IMG/VR virus record: IMGVR_UViG_3300007513_000253
Span: 1-20,094 of that record
Direction: 5' to 3' (one strand)
DNA: 20,094 nucleotides
Origin: a virus
The position numbers and the translations under genes are program-made. Each line of letters begins with the position of its first letter. Position 1 is the stretch's first letter. This document shows, piece by piece, positions 1 to 8,698 of the stretch. The notes under the pieces are model-generated. The model did not search any database. It was not told the DNA's origin and saw only the letters and a list, made by a program, of their open reading frames with translations.

Positions 1-334
1 TGCACTTGCATTATTAAAAGAAGAAACTAAATTAGACTCAAACCAAGCAGACGAACTGTTTGAGAAATTCTATAGACATCTAAAAGAAGAAGATATCTTT
101 CATGCAGATATGATAACAGAAGGTGTAGAAGTTGGAAGACTCGTACATCAAGATATCTATAGATTGAGAAGAAGACTTGAACAAAACTTCGATGAGAACG
201 GAGAGATTAAAGTTTACGAAGAGAAATCCATTGTCACCAATGTAGTTAATAACAGTATTGGTTATGGTGTTCTCATATACGAAGGAAGAATAGGAGACGA
301 TAAAATCCTATTCACGGCAGAAGATGTATATTAA
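1..334 (+). CDS. C-terminal part of an unrecognised phage protein
   Basis: The frame is open from the left edge (first whole codon at base 2) to TAA at 332-334, giving about 110 residues with no start inside the window. An internal ATG at 110 exists, but the same frame is open and protein-like upstream of it, so this is the tail of a longer gene. The visible part is charged and mostly helical (runs of E/K and an RRRLEQ-type helix), then predicted beta segments near the end (VNNSIGYGVLIYEGRI). There is no signal peptide or cysteine motif. The stop overlaps the ATG of the next gene by 11 nt, so the two are probably cotranscribed. Function unknown. Confidence 0.7.
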   Translation, partial: ALALLKEETKLDSNQADELFEKFYRHLKEEDIFHADMITEGVEVGRLVHQDIYRLRRRLEQNFDENGEIKVYEEKSIVTNVVNNSIGYGVLIYEGRIGDDKILFTAEDVY

Positions 335-2372
335 CGAAGTATTATATCATATAGACGAAGATTATAGGAAGTATTGTGACACCATAGATTTGGTGTGCGA
401 AGAGATTCTATTAGAAGATGCAAAAGAGAAAGATGCATGGTTCTTCGACATGTCGCCTGAGAAACAAAAAGAATATATCAAGGCACATCCAGATTCAGAG
501 AAGACAAAACAGTTAAAGAAACAACTCGCAAAGATGAAGAAGGGTGACGACTCAAAACCTACTTCAAAGGATACCCCAAAGAAACAAGACAAACCCGAAC
601 CCAAATCAAAGGACAAACCCGAAGAACCCAAAAAAGATAATACAGTTGGTGGTGCATTACCAGACACAGTTGCCGATTTAAAATCACATGTTAAGGGTGT
701 TAGAGATGCCGTTGGTGCAGACTTAGAAACTATTGCAACTGCATTTAAAGAACCGTCAGTCTATAACACAGTTAAGGCAATTGGTGGTTCTATATCTGCA
801 TCATCAAAAGTTGTAATGGGAACACTCAGAACTGTAGGCAAAACTCTTACACTTGGTGGTGCTGCCATTCATGACACGAAAGCCTTCCAACAATTAGAGA
901 AGGGCCTTATTAAAACAGATGAGTTCATGAGTAAAAACAAGGCACTCGCAACTATGAGTGCTGTTGCAGTATCAGGACTTGCAATAGGTCAGTGGTTGAG
1001 AATGTCATTCTCAGGTGATATAGAGTCTGATTTTGACCTCACTATAATCCCAGCCGCCTTTGCTGGTAACGCTGGTTTTGCAGACCTTATCGCCACACCT
1101 GATGGCATTAAAGGCATAGGGTTATTAAGTGCAGGTATGGCTACAGGTGGTTTACCCATTTGGATGGGTGGTCCAGTAGGACTTGCAATGGCACTAACAT
1201 ATTCTGGTCTCAAGAGTGCAGGTGAAACTGAAAAGGGCAAAGAAATCAAGAAAAAGATGATAGATTACGCAAATGAGATGGGTGACACCATTGGTGATGT
1301 TGCGAAAAAAGCCGATAAAAAACTAGGATTAGATAAGAAATCCACACCGACTATGAAAGATGTTAAAGATACAATGTGGGGTAAAGGCAAACATTCAACT
1401 AAGAAACCTAGAATGAGTGAAGAAGAATTTGATAGAAGTTTAGTTGAGTCAGTTTTAGTTCTTCAAACTCCAACACAAGCAGACGAATATATTGCTGACA
1501 AGATAATGGAAATCTTGAAGAAATCTAATTTCAAACAGAAACAAGCACTGGCGAAGAAGTTTGGTATCAAACTCTTCAAAAGAGGAAAGAAGATGGCCAT
1601 CGAGTCAGTTGTAAATATAAATTCAGTAGTCTTTGCACCCAAAGATGAATTAAAACAACCGAAATATGAAGAGATAGATATCTTTGAAGAAGGTTGGGAC
1701 AGTATCAAGTTAGACCCACCATCAGAAAATAGTTCAGGTCAAACAAAGAAAGAATTAACACAAGTAATAGATGAGTCAAATAATGCAAGTGACGAAGCGA
1801 TAAAACAATACATCAATTGTGATGAAGACGCCAACTATTACATAAAAGAATATATGGAAGATTCAGACTTAGAGTTTGATGAAGAGGAAGTTGACTACAT
1901 TAAGAGTCAATGTAAACCTATAGGTAGACATTACAAGAACATGTATAATCGTCCTAGACCATATCAACTCGCAGAAGAATATAACATGGAGTTAAACAAG
2001 TTCAAAACAGGAACTGCAAATACACCATCATATCCTTCCAGTCACGCACTACAATCATATGTTGTCGCAAATTTCTATGCAAAGAAATATCCAGAACACG
2101 AGGGTAATCTAAGAGATATGGCAGACATATGTGCATGGGGTAGAGTTCAAGCAGGACTACATTACCCAAGTGACTACAAGGCAGGTATAAAACTTGCAGA
2201 TGAAGTATCAAAATATTTTAAAGAAACTATAGAAGAAGATGCGCCAGTGAATTCTACAGGCAGTGCCGTATCAACAGACACGCCTCTAGTAAAAAGAAAT
2301 AAGTATCAGAAAAAGAATGAGAAAGATAGTAAAAATATCTATAAACGAATTCTTAAAAGATACGATTACTAA
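324..2372 (+). CDS. Large phage protein with C-terminal PAP2-type phosphatase/haloperoxidase domain
   Basis: 682 aa. Residues ~1-70 are charged and include a W-F-x-D-M-S-P-E-K-Q-K-E-Y stretch. Residues ~70-110 form a Lys/Pro/Asp-rich low-complexity linker. Residues ~140-300 contain Gly/Ala-rich hydrophobic segments (about 207-227 and 262-296) that could insert into or pack against membrane. Residues ~525-640 carry all three signature motifs of the PAP2/vanadium haloperoxidase superfamily: K-x6-R-P (K538 to P546), P-S-x-H (P571 to H574) and R-x5-H-x3-D (R607, H613, D617). The family removes phosphate from lipid or other phosphoesters through a His nucleophile, or binds vanadate. The catalytic residues look intact. 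What it acts on here is unknown. The fusion to a long phage-type N-terminus suggests a virion-associated or membrane-associated enzyme, which is inference. The gene starts inside its upstream neighbour and ends 6 nt before the next gene. Confidence 0.8.
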   Translation: MYINEVLYHIDEDYRKYCDTIDLVCEEILLEDAKEKDAWFFDMSPEKQKEYIKAHPDSEKTKQLKKQLAKMKKGDDSKPTSKDTPKKQDKPEPKSKDKPEEPKKDNTVGGALPDTVADLKSHVKGVRDAVGADLETIATAFKEPSVYNTVKAIGGSISASSKVVMGTLRTVGKTLTLGGAAIHDTKAFQQLEKGLIKTDEFMSKNKALATMSAVAVSGLAIGQWLRMSFSGDIESDFDLTIIPAAFAGNAGFADLIATPDGIKGIGLLSAGMATGGLPIWMGGPVGLAMALTYSGLKSAGETEKGKEIKKKMIDYANEMGDTIGDVAKKADKKLGLDKKSTPTMKDVKDTMWGKGKHSTKKPRMSEEEFDRSLVESVLVLQTPTQADEYIADKIMEILKKSNFKQKQALAKKFGIKLFKRGKKMAIESVVNINSVVFAPKDELKQPKYEEIDIFEEGWDSIKLDPPSENSSGQTKKELTQVIDESNNASDEAIKQYINCDEDANYYIKEYMEDSDLEFDEEEVDYIKSQCKPIGRHYKNMYNRPRPYQLAEEYNMELNKFKTGTANTPSYPSSHALQSYVVANFYAKKYPEHEGNLRDMADICAWGRVQAGLHYPSDYKAGIKLADEVSKYFKETIEEDAPVNSTGSAVSTDTPLVKRNKYQKKNEKDSKNIYKRILKRYDY

Positions 2373-2378
2373 TAAATT

Positions 2379-3542
2379 ATGGAAAGATTTTATAACTACC
2401 TAGCCCTAGGTACCTCTCTCGCAATTGCAGGTATCGCCGCTTACTTTTCAGTCATAGGACTTGCAACGATATTTGCAGGTGCGGCTTTGGGTGTCATTAT
2501 TATGACATCTGTATTAGAGTTTGGTAAGATAGTCACGGCAGCCTATCTACATATATTTTGGGAAAAACTCAATTATATGAAATACTATCTGGCATTGTCA
2601 GTATTTGTATTGATGTTGATTACTTCATTAGGGATATTTGGGTATCTAGCCAAGGCAAGTTCAGATACATCATATGCAACAGGTGTGGCACAATCAGAAG
2701 TTAATAGAATAAACTCTCAAATCCAAAGAGAAGAGAATCAGATACAGACAATAGAAGAGAGAATAGTTGCTTTAAGTAATAGTGGTGTAGATGTGACACG
2801 GTCTGTTGATGCACAAATAGAGATAAGAGATGGTGCATGGGACAGAGTTCAAGGCGACATAGACTACGCACAAGGACAGATAACCAGTCTAAGGGCCGAA
2901 CTAACTGCATTAGATAAATCTGTTAATGACTTAAGGAATAGGGGTATTGAGACTATTACTGTATCAGAAGGTGTCTTTAATGAAGAGACTCAAGTAATAG
3001 ATTATGTTCAACAGGCGAATGACTTATTTGCATCTCAATCAGAACAGAGACAACAGATTAGAGATGATATCAAAGAACAACAGTCGAATATAGACAGATA
3101 TAGAGAACAAGCCCAAGACACCATAGACGGTGCAAACACAGAGATAAGTAGATTACAAGAGTTGTCTACAGGTGATGTTGATGAGATTATAGTTAAGACA
3201 GAAGAATACAACACAGAGATTGATGTTATCTATGATGATATAAAGATACTCAAGGATGAAAGATTTGTATTTGAACAAGAAATATTAGGATTCGAGGCGG
3301 AGATTGGCCCAATCAAGTATGTCGCAGAAGTGATATATGGCCAGGAAGAGAGTGTCAAGTACCTTGACAACGCTGTTAGGTGGGTGATTTTTGCGCTCAT
3401 CTTTGTATTCGACCCCTTAGCGGTGTTATTATTGATTACCTCTACTGGCCTGATTGTTCGCAAGAAAAAAGACGATAAACCCAAAGTCGTAGAACAAAGA
3501 TATATACTACAAGTACCCAAGTCTTTACGAAAAACCAACTAG
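2379..3542 (+). CDS. Membrane-anchored coiled-coil protein
   Basis: 387 aa of unknown function. Hydrophobic segments lie at about residues 8-48 (probably two helices) and 69-90. A long Gln/Glu/Arg-rich region at ~100-315 has heptad-like spacing, indicating coiled coil. A further transmembrane segment lies at ~334-360, followed by a Lys-rich tail (RKKKDDK). The topology is therefore a membrane-bracketed coiled-coil body. It follows the PAP2-domain gene by 6 nt, so the two may act together at the host membrane or in the particle; that is context only. No enzymatic motif is visible. It could be an infection-specific inner-membrane protein or a structural component. Confidence 0.75.
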   Translation: MERFYNYLALGTSLAIAGIAAYFSVIGLATIFAGAALGVIIMTSVLEFGKIVTAAYLHIFWEKLNYMKYYLALSVFVLMLITSLGIFGYLAKASSDTSYATGVAQSEVNRINSQIQREENQIQTIEERIVALSNSGVDVTRSVDAQIEIRDGAWDRVQGDIDYAQGQITSLRAELTALDKSVNDLRNRGIETITVSEGVFNEETQVIDYVQQANDLFASQSEQRQQIRDDIKEQQSNIDRYREQAQDTIDGANTEISRLQELSTGDVDEIIVKTEEYNTEIDVIYDDIKILKDERFVFEQEILGFEAEIGPIKYVAEVIYGQEESVKYLDNAVRWVIFALIFVFDPLAVLLLITSTGLIVRKKKDDKPKVVEQRYILQVPKSLRKTN

Positions 3543-3570
3543 TATTTTAACACATTTTACTGTATAATGG

Positions 3571-4614
3571 ATGTTAATGCTATGGTTAGAACGAAAATAT
3601 TTGTCTATGGTTATGGCGAACCTAGACCGCTCAAAATGGGTTAATGAAAACACATTAAATCACAGATGTCCTTATTGTGGTGACTCACAAAAGAATATCT
3701 ACAAGTCTAGAGGATATCATTTTGTAAAGGACCAATCGTTCATTTACAAGTGTCATAATTGTGGAAAAACAACATCGAGTGTCAATTTTCTAAAAGAAAA
3801 TTTTCCCACAATTCACAGAGAATATCTCAAAGAATTTTTGTCAGAAAAAGGGCATAAACCTAAAAGAAAAATGCCTCCAGCTGACAAATTTAAGTTCACC
3901 CCACGAGCGGATATTCTAAATAAAAGTGAGTCTAAGAACAGAGATAGCAGTTTAAAGGCAATCGCCTTTTTGGCATCTGAAAAGGCCGAGGCACGCAAAT
4001 ATCTTCTTGATAGAAAGGTGCCTGAGTATGCAATGAAAGATATCTGGTTCGTGCCTCATGCACAAACACTACATCTTTTGTCTAATAAGTATACAGATAG
4101 AGTTCTAGGCAATGACCCTAGAATCGTATTGCCATTCTACGATGAGAATGGGAAATTAGTTGGGGTGTCTGGTCGTGCAATTAATAATTCACCACTCAGA
4201 TACTTAACAATGAGATTTCAAGATGATGTTCCACTCATCTTCAATTTGAATTCAGTGGACAGAACGAAGACGATTTATGTCACAGAGGGACCCATAGATA
4301 GTCTATTCCTACCCAACGGTATCGCAGTAGCGGGTAGCGATTTTAAAAAGATACCAGAAGATATAAAGGACAACGCAATACTCGTTTATGATAATGAACC
4401 ACGAAACAAACAAATTATAAAGAAGATGGAAGAGGTCATCGACCTCGGCTATCGTGTTTGTATTTGGAATGATAAAAGAATAACAGAGTATAAAGATATT
4501 AATGAAATGATTATGGGTGGTTTGAGTGAGAGTGAAGTCGTAGACATCATCAATAGTAATACAGTTTATGGTCTCTCAGCAAAATTACAATTGATGGAGT
4601 ACAAAAAAATATGA
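3571..4614 (+). CDS. 61: DNA primase, T4 gp61 type
   Basis: 347 aa. The protein makes RNA primers for lagging-strand synthesis, in T4 together with the gp41 helicase. The N-terminal zinc-binding domain has C33-x2-C36 (in CPYCGDS) and C61-x2-C64 (in CHNCG). A TOPRIM domain follows with the conserved Glu in VTEGPID (E239), an acidic loop at LVYDNE (D274) and KDIN (D309). The length matches gp61-type primases. The start at 3571 (or ATG 3577) is chosen because ~30 residues before the zinc finger are normal in this family; ATG 3607 would shorten that leader. No good Shine-Dalgarno is visible. A TATAAT at 3563-3568 lies too close to serve this start. The stop overlaps the nrdA start (ATGA), giving translational coupling. 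Confidence 0.93.
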   Translation: MLMLWLERKYLSMVMANLDRSKWVNENTLNHRCPYCGDSQKNIYKSRGYHFVKDQSFIYKCHNCGKTTSSVNFLKENFPTIHREYLKEFLSEKGHKPKRKMPPADKFKFTPRADILNKSESKNRDSSLKAIAFLASEKAEARKYLLDRKVPEYAMKDIWFVPHAQTLHLLSNKYTDRVLGNDPRIVLPFYDENGKLVGVSGRAINNSPLRYLTMRFQDDVPLIFNLNSVDRTKTIYVTEGPIDSLFLPNGIAVAGSDFKKIPEDIKDNAILVYDNEPRNKQIIKKMEEVIDLGYRVCIWNDKRITEYKDINEMIMGGLSESEVVDIINSNTVYGLSAKLQLMEYKKI

Positions 4615-6935
4615 ATTCAGAAGTCAAGGTCATTAAGTCAGACGGTTCAAAAGTTTCAATAGATTTAGATAAGATACATATAATGGTAGAGAAAGCCTGT
4701 AGACATATTGCAGGTGTTTCAGAGTCACTAGTAGAGATGAACAGTGGTCTACAATTTTATGATGGCATCACAACTAAAGAAATACAGAAGATTCTAATCA
4801 AGTCTGCAAGTGACTTAATCTCACTAGATAACCCAAATTATCAATTTGTAGCGGCCAGACTATTGTTGTTCGCAATACAGAAACAAGTCTTCAATACAAA
4901 GTGGAAGGATAAATCTAAAGACGACTCGTTAGACAAAATATATCCGCCATTAAAGGAATTGATAAAGAGAAATATAAAGAAGGGTCTTTATTCAAATGAC
5001 TTAATTTCTAAATACTCAGACGAGGAGTTAATTAAACTCAACTCATATCTAAAGCATGGTAGAGATTTAGATTTCACCTATGCAGGTTTACAACAAGTAG
5101 TAGATAAGTATCTTATACAAGACAGGTCATCTAACACTTTGTTTGAAACACCGCAATACATGTATATGTTAATTGCAATGACACTGTTTCAAAATTACAA
5201 TGGTCATGGCGAAAAAGATAGATTATGGTATATCAAGAAATATTATGATGCATCATCGACATTTAAAATAAACATACCCACGCCTATAATGGCAGGTGTA
5301 AGAACGCCGATGAAACAATTTGCATCATGTGTCCTAGTAGACAGTGATGATACTTTAGATTCATTATTCTCTAGTGACATGGCGATTGGTAGATATGTCG
5401 CCCAAAGAGCAGGCATTGGCATCAACGCAGGAAGAGTCAGAGGATTGGGTTCAAGAATAAGAGGTGGTGAAGTACAACACACAGGTGTTATACCATTTCT
5501 TAAGAAATTTGAGTCAACAGTGAGATGTTGCACTCAGAATGGAGTCAGAGGCGGAAGTGCAACAGTTCATTTCCCTATTTGGCACCAAGAGATTGAAGAC
5601 ATTATTGTATTAAAGAACAATAAGGGAACAGAAGACAACAGAGTAAGAAAGTTAGATTACTCTATACAACTATCAGAGTTGTTTTATAAGAGATTTCTTC
5701 AAAATGGAGAAATAACATTATTCTCACCTCATGATGTGCCAGGTTTATATGATGCATTTGGCACGCCAGAGTTTGATGAAATGTATGAGAAGTATGAAAA
5801 TGCATACTCAATCCCTAAAAGAAAAATTAGTGCAAGAGAACTAATAACAGATTTATTGAAAGAACGAGCGGAGACTGGTCGTATCTATATCATGAACATT
5901 GACCATTGTAATAGTCATAGTTCATTTACAGACAAGATTAATATGAGTAATCTTTGTCAAGAGATAACATTACCAACAGAACCCATACAACATATCGATG
6001 ACCATGGTGGGGAGATTGCCTTATGTATATTAAGTGCAATCAATGTTGGTGTTATCAAAGATTCAGAACTAGAAGAGATATGTGACATTGCAGTCAGAGG
6101 TCTAGACGAGTTAATAGATTATCAAGAATATCCAGTGGCAGCCGCCGAAATGTCAACACTCGCAAGACGAAGTTTAGGCATAGGATACATTGGACTGGCA
6201 CACTATTTAGCAAAAAACCGTGTCAAATATGGTGATGAGAGCGCCTGGAGACTCGTCCACGAGTTGTCCGAGAAATTCCAATACTATCTACTCAAATCAT
6301 CTACGACATTAGCGCAGGAAAAGGGTAAATGTGACTATTTTGATAGAACCAAGTATGCACAAGGCATATTACCCATAGACACATACAAGAAAGATGTAGA
6401 TGATATAGTAAAACCCGAATATAAGATGGATTGGGAGAAACTAAGAGAAGAGATATTAACACATGGGTTGAGACACTCTACATTGACCGCACAAATGCCA
6501 AGTGAATCGTCAAGTGTCACATCTAACGCAACTAATGGCATTGAACCACCTAGAGATTATCTATCAGTTAAGAAAAGTAAGAAGGGAACACTCAAACAGA
6601 TAGTTCCTCAATACTCACATCTTAAATCTGCATACACTTTATTGTGGGATATGGAAGATAACACAGGTTATATCAATATAGTTGCAGTAATGCAAAAGTT
6701 CTTTGACCAAGGGATAAGTGGTAACTGGTCATATAATCCCGAGAATTATGATAATAATGAAGTTCCAGTCTCTATCATGGCAAGAGACTTGTTGAATACA
6801 TATAAGTATGGATGGAAGACATCTTATTACCAAAACACAATGGATGGTAAAGTAGAAGATGTTATAGAAGAGCCACTACCTAGTGACCCTTTTGATTCCG
6901 ATAGTGAGGAAGATTGTGATGCCTGTGCCATTTAA
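4611..6935 (+). CDS. nrdA: Ribonucleoside-diphosphate reductase class Ia, alpha subunit
   Basis: 774 aa. It reduces ribonucleoside diphosphates to deoxyribonucleotides using a radical relayed from NrdB. An N-terminal ATP-cone is recognisable (VIKSDGSKVSIDLDKI near residue 6), so allosteric dATP control is plausible. The active-site set is complete: C240 and C472 (equivalent to E. coli C225/C462), the N447-x-C449-x-E451 loop (E. coli N437/C439/E441), and the radical-transfer pair Y739-Y740 in SYYQNT. The C-terminal redox pair is C769-x2-C772, closer together than the E. coli C-x4-C. No intron or intein interrupts it. It overlaps the primase by 4 nt, and the following oxygenase starts 17 nt before its stop. 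Confidence 0.97.
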   Translation: MNSEVKVIKSDGSKVSIDLDKIHIMVEKACRHIAGVSESLVEMNSGLQFYDGITTKEIQKILIKSASDLISLDNPNYQFVAARLLLFAIQKQVFNTKWKDKSKDDSLDKIYPPLKELIKRNIKKGLYSNDLISKYSDEELIKLNSYLKHGRDLDFTYAGLQQVVDKYLIQDRSSNTLFETPQYMYMLIAMTLFQNYNGHGEKDRLWYIKKYYDASSTFKINIPTPIMAGVRTPMKQFASCVLVDSDDTLDSLFSSDMAIGRYVAQRAGIGINAGRVRGLGSRIRGGEVQHTGVIPFLKKFESTVRCCTQNGVRGGSATVHFPIWHQEIEDIIVLKNNKGTEDNRVRKLDYSIQLSELFYKRFLQNGEITLFSPHDVPGLYDAFGTPEFDEMYEKYENAYSIPKRKISARELITDLLKERAETGRIYIMNIDHCNSHSSFTDKINMSNLCQEITLPTEPIQHIDDHGGEIALCILSAINVGVIKDSELEEICDIAVRGLDELIDYQEYPVAAAEMSTLARRSLGIGYIGLAHYLAKNRVKYGDESAWRLVHELSEKFQYYLLKSSTTLAQEKGKCDYFDRTKYAQGILPIDTYKKDVDDIVKPEYKMDWEKLREEILTHGLRHSTLTAQMPSESSSVTSNATNGIEPPRDYLSVKKSKKGTLKQIVPQYSHLKSAYTLLWDMEDNTGYINIVAVMQKFFDQGISGNWSYNPENYDNNEVPVSIMARDLLNTYKYGWKTSYYQNTMDGKVEDVIEEPLPSDPFDSDSEEDCDACAI

Positions 6936-7908
6936 AGATAAAACTGTAGATTATAGAATAAAATCAAATTTAGACATCGATAAACCTAGAAATTTGAGTT
7001 CGATGTCGTCAAATACATCTCTTGTGCCTGGAAAAACTAACCCATTGACATGGGAACTCATGTTCGATAGATATGTCGTTCTACGAGATTTCCTGCCACA
7101 AGATATAATAGAGGTGGTCATGGATATGTGGCGTTCTGCTGAAGATGTTGGTGCATACATGCATCGAGAAAATAAAGATATCACATATAAGAATCCCGAA
7201 GAGTCAATAGGCAAATCATTGGGTGGTTATTGCACACCATGGGGCATTGCATTACATGGATATATTCACAACAAGTTAAAAGATTATATCGACATGGATT
7301 TGCGAGAGACATACTCGTATACTAGAAAGTATGAGAGAGGTGCATATTTGGGTTCACACACTGATAGACCATCATGTGAGATAAGTGCAACACTTTGTCT
7401 AGATTATCATACTGATGATAACACGCCATGGAAGATATGGTTGAGAAATGATAAGAACTATGCTGGCATAGATGCAGAGACAGTTAAGAAAGAAACGCAA
7501 GACTTGACTCAACGAGAGAGATTGAGAAATGGGCTCAAGTCAGTTTCTTTAGAACCTGGTGATATATTATTATATCAAGGTCCAAACATGCCACATTGGA
7601 GAGACTACTTATTGGGTGATTACTCATATCACTTGTTTGTTCATTTCTTTAATGCAGATTCTAGAATGGAAGGCATAGAGGGATTTCACTCAGGTCAAAA
7701 TCATGATTTACACACCGCACCTGCCGCCTATGCATTAGATTTAGATGGAAGAACTAATCGTTGGGAAACAAGAGGAGATGATGAACAGCCCGATACTGAT
7801 AAGATGAGAAAGTTTACAGATTTTAATGATACATATTATAAGAGTGATTATGGTTCTATGGTAAATGACTACGAACACTTTGAATTAGTTAAGAAGAGAA
7901 GAAAATGA
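6919..7908 (+). CDS. 2OG-Fe(II) oxygenase between nrdA and nrdB (no. 1)
   Basis: 330 aa from ATG 6919. This start is preferred over an upstream ATG at 6883 because GAGGA at 6906-6910 lies 8 nt before it. The double-stranded beta-helix core is marked by H147-x-D149 in SHTDRPS, then LEPGDILLY and the distal ligand H226 in MPHWRDY, ending in a hydrophobic strand (HLFVHFF). The H-W-R...FVHF ending recalls a phage/bacterial 2OG subgroup with HWRE...FLHY (recalled from general knowledge, not searched). No Arg sits at the usual ~10 residues after the distal His; R228 is the nearest. The family couples 2-oxoglutarate decarboxylation to substrate hydroxylation or demethylation. The substrate is unknown. 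Its position within the RNR operon is striking. Confidence 0.85.
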   Translation: MPVPFKDKTVDYRIKSNLDIDKPRNLSSMSSNTSLVPGKTNPLTWELMFDRYVVLRDFLPQDIIEVVMDMWRSAEDVGAYMHRENKDITYKNPEESIGKSLGGYCTPWGIALHGYIHNKLKDYIDMDLRETYSYTRKYERGAYLGSHTDRPSCEISATLCLDYHTDDNTPWKIWLRNDKNYAGIDAETVKKETQDLTQRERLRNGLKSVSLEPGDILLYQGPNMPHWRDYLLGDYSYHLFVHFFNADSRMEGIEGFHSGQNHDLHTAPAAYALDLDGRTNRWETRGDDEQPDTDKMRKFTDFNDTYYKSDYGSMVNDYEHFELVKKRRK

Positions 7909-8096
7909 GAACTGAATTTTGCAAATTTCTAAGAGAAGTATCAACCGAAGAAGGCGGTAAAGAATATCACGAACTCGCACAATGTATTCGTTCAGGTCAA
8001 GTATCATATGACCAAATACAAGAACACATGAAAGATGAAGACTTTAAAGAGTATTACTTGAACAATTTCTATGATTATGGAATAATACCACAATGA
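7905..8096 (+). CDS. Small acidic protein of unknown function
   Basis: 63 aa, rich in Glu, Asp, Tyr and Gln, predicted mostly helical, with no transmembrane segment. Two Cys (C6, C27) are too far from other ligands to suggest a metal site. It starts in an ATGA overlap with the preceding oxygenase and ends in an ATGA overlap with the next one, so translation is probably coupled across the three genes. Not recognised. The tight fit and full-length frame between two coupled genes are the main evidence that it is real. Confidence 0.7.
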   Translation: MRTEFCKFLREVSTEEGGKEYHELAQCIRSGQVSYDQIQEHMKDEDFKEYYLNNFYDYGIIPQ

Positions 8097-8698
8097 AACA
8101 TCATACTTATTATAAAGAGTTTCTTTCTCCTACAGAATGTGAACAATTATCATCATTTGTTATGTCAGAAGAACCTAGAATCATGGCAATTGATAACCCA
8201 TACAAACATCCAGATTCATGGAAAGGACTTACAGGACAACATCTGGTCTATAATTGGTTATCTCATCCGACACTTCAAGCGTTAAATATACCACAAAGAC
8301 TGTTTGAATTGCCAGATTTTCAAAATGCTACAGTTCTTGGTATACAATGTTGGATGAATATTTTAAGACAAGAGGAAAGAATAGAACAACACGCACATGG
8401 TGAACCAGATGATTCTCCTTCATATGCTTGTAATGTATTTCTCTCAGGTAACCTGACCACCGGAACACGATATGAAGATATTGGTTATACACCAAATGAA
8501 ATTGGAGAAATTCACATATGTTCACACGAACTAGAACACGCAGTTCCTTCTCAATTATTCAGAGAACCACGAATCAGTATGGCGATGGATGTGTGGTTTA
8601 ATGATGAAAGTATACAAGAGATTTACAACTCGCCAGAAACATTTCCAAATAGTAGTGTTCGCATTATAGAATTCAGGAGAAGTAATGACAGTATTTAA
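8093..8698 (+). CDS. 2OG-Fe(II) oxygenase between nrdA and nrdB (no. 2)
   Basis: 201 aa, a compact single-domain member of the superfamily. The first metal motif is in EQHAHGEP: H102-x-E104 would give the His/acid pair, with H100 nearby. Strand residues YACNVFLSG follow, then IHICSHELEHAVP with distal H149 and R160 eleven residues later in FREPRIS, the position usual for the 2-oxoglutarate-binding Arg. The His/acid-His-Arg set therefore looks complete. Sequence around the motifs differs from oxygenase no. 1, so it is not a simple duplicate. It starts in an ATGA overlap, and its end overlaps nrdB by 14 nt. Substrate unknown. Confidence 0.82.
   Translation: MKHHTYYKEFLSPTECEQLSSFVMSEEPRIMAIDNPYKHPDSWKGLTGQHLVYNWLSHPTLQALNIPQRLFELPDFQNATVLGIQCWMNILRQEERIEQHAHGEPDDSPSYACNVFLSGNLTTGTRYEDIGYTPNEIGEIHICSHELEHAVPSQLFREPRISMAMDVWFNDESIQEIYNSPETFPNSSVRIIEFRRSNDSI

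Noticed and set aside
541-650. Lys/Pro codon-rich stretch as a possible DNA repeat
   Set aside because: The repetition is at amino-acid level (linker); the bases do not form a regular tandem unit.
3563-3568. TATAAT resembling a sigma70 -10 just before the primase
   Set aside because: Transcription would start after the preferred ATG 3571, no -35 lies at proper spacing, and the family needs the residues encoded upstream of ATG 3607.
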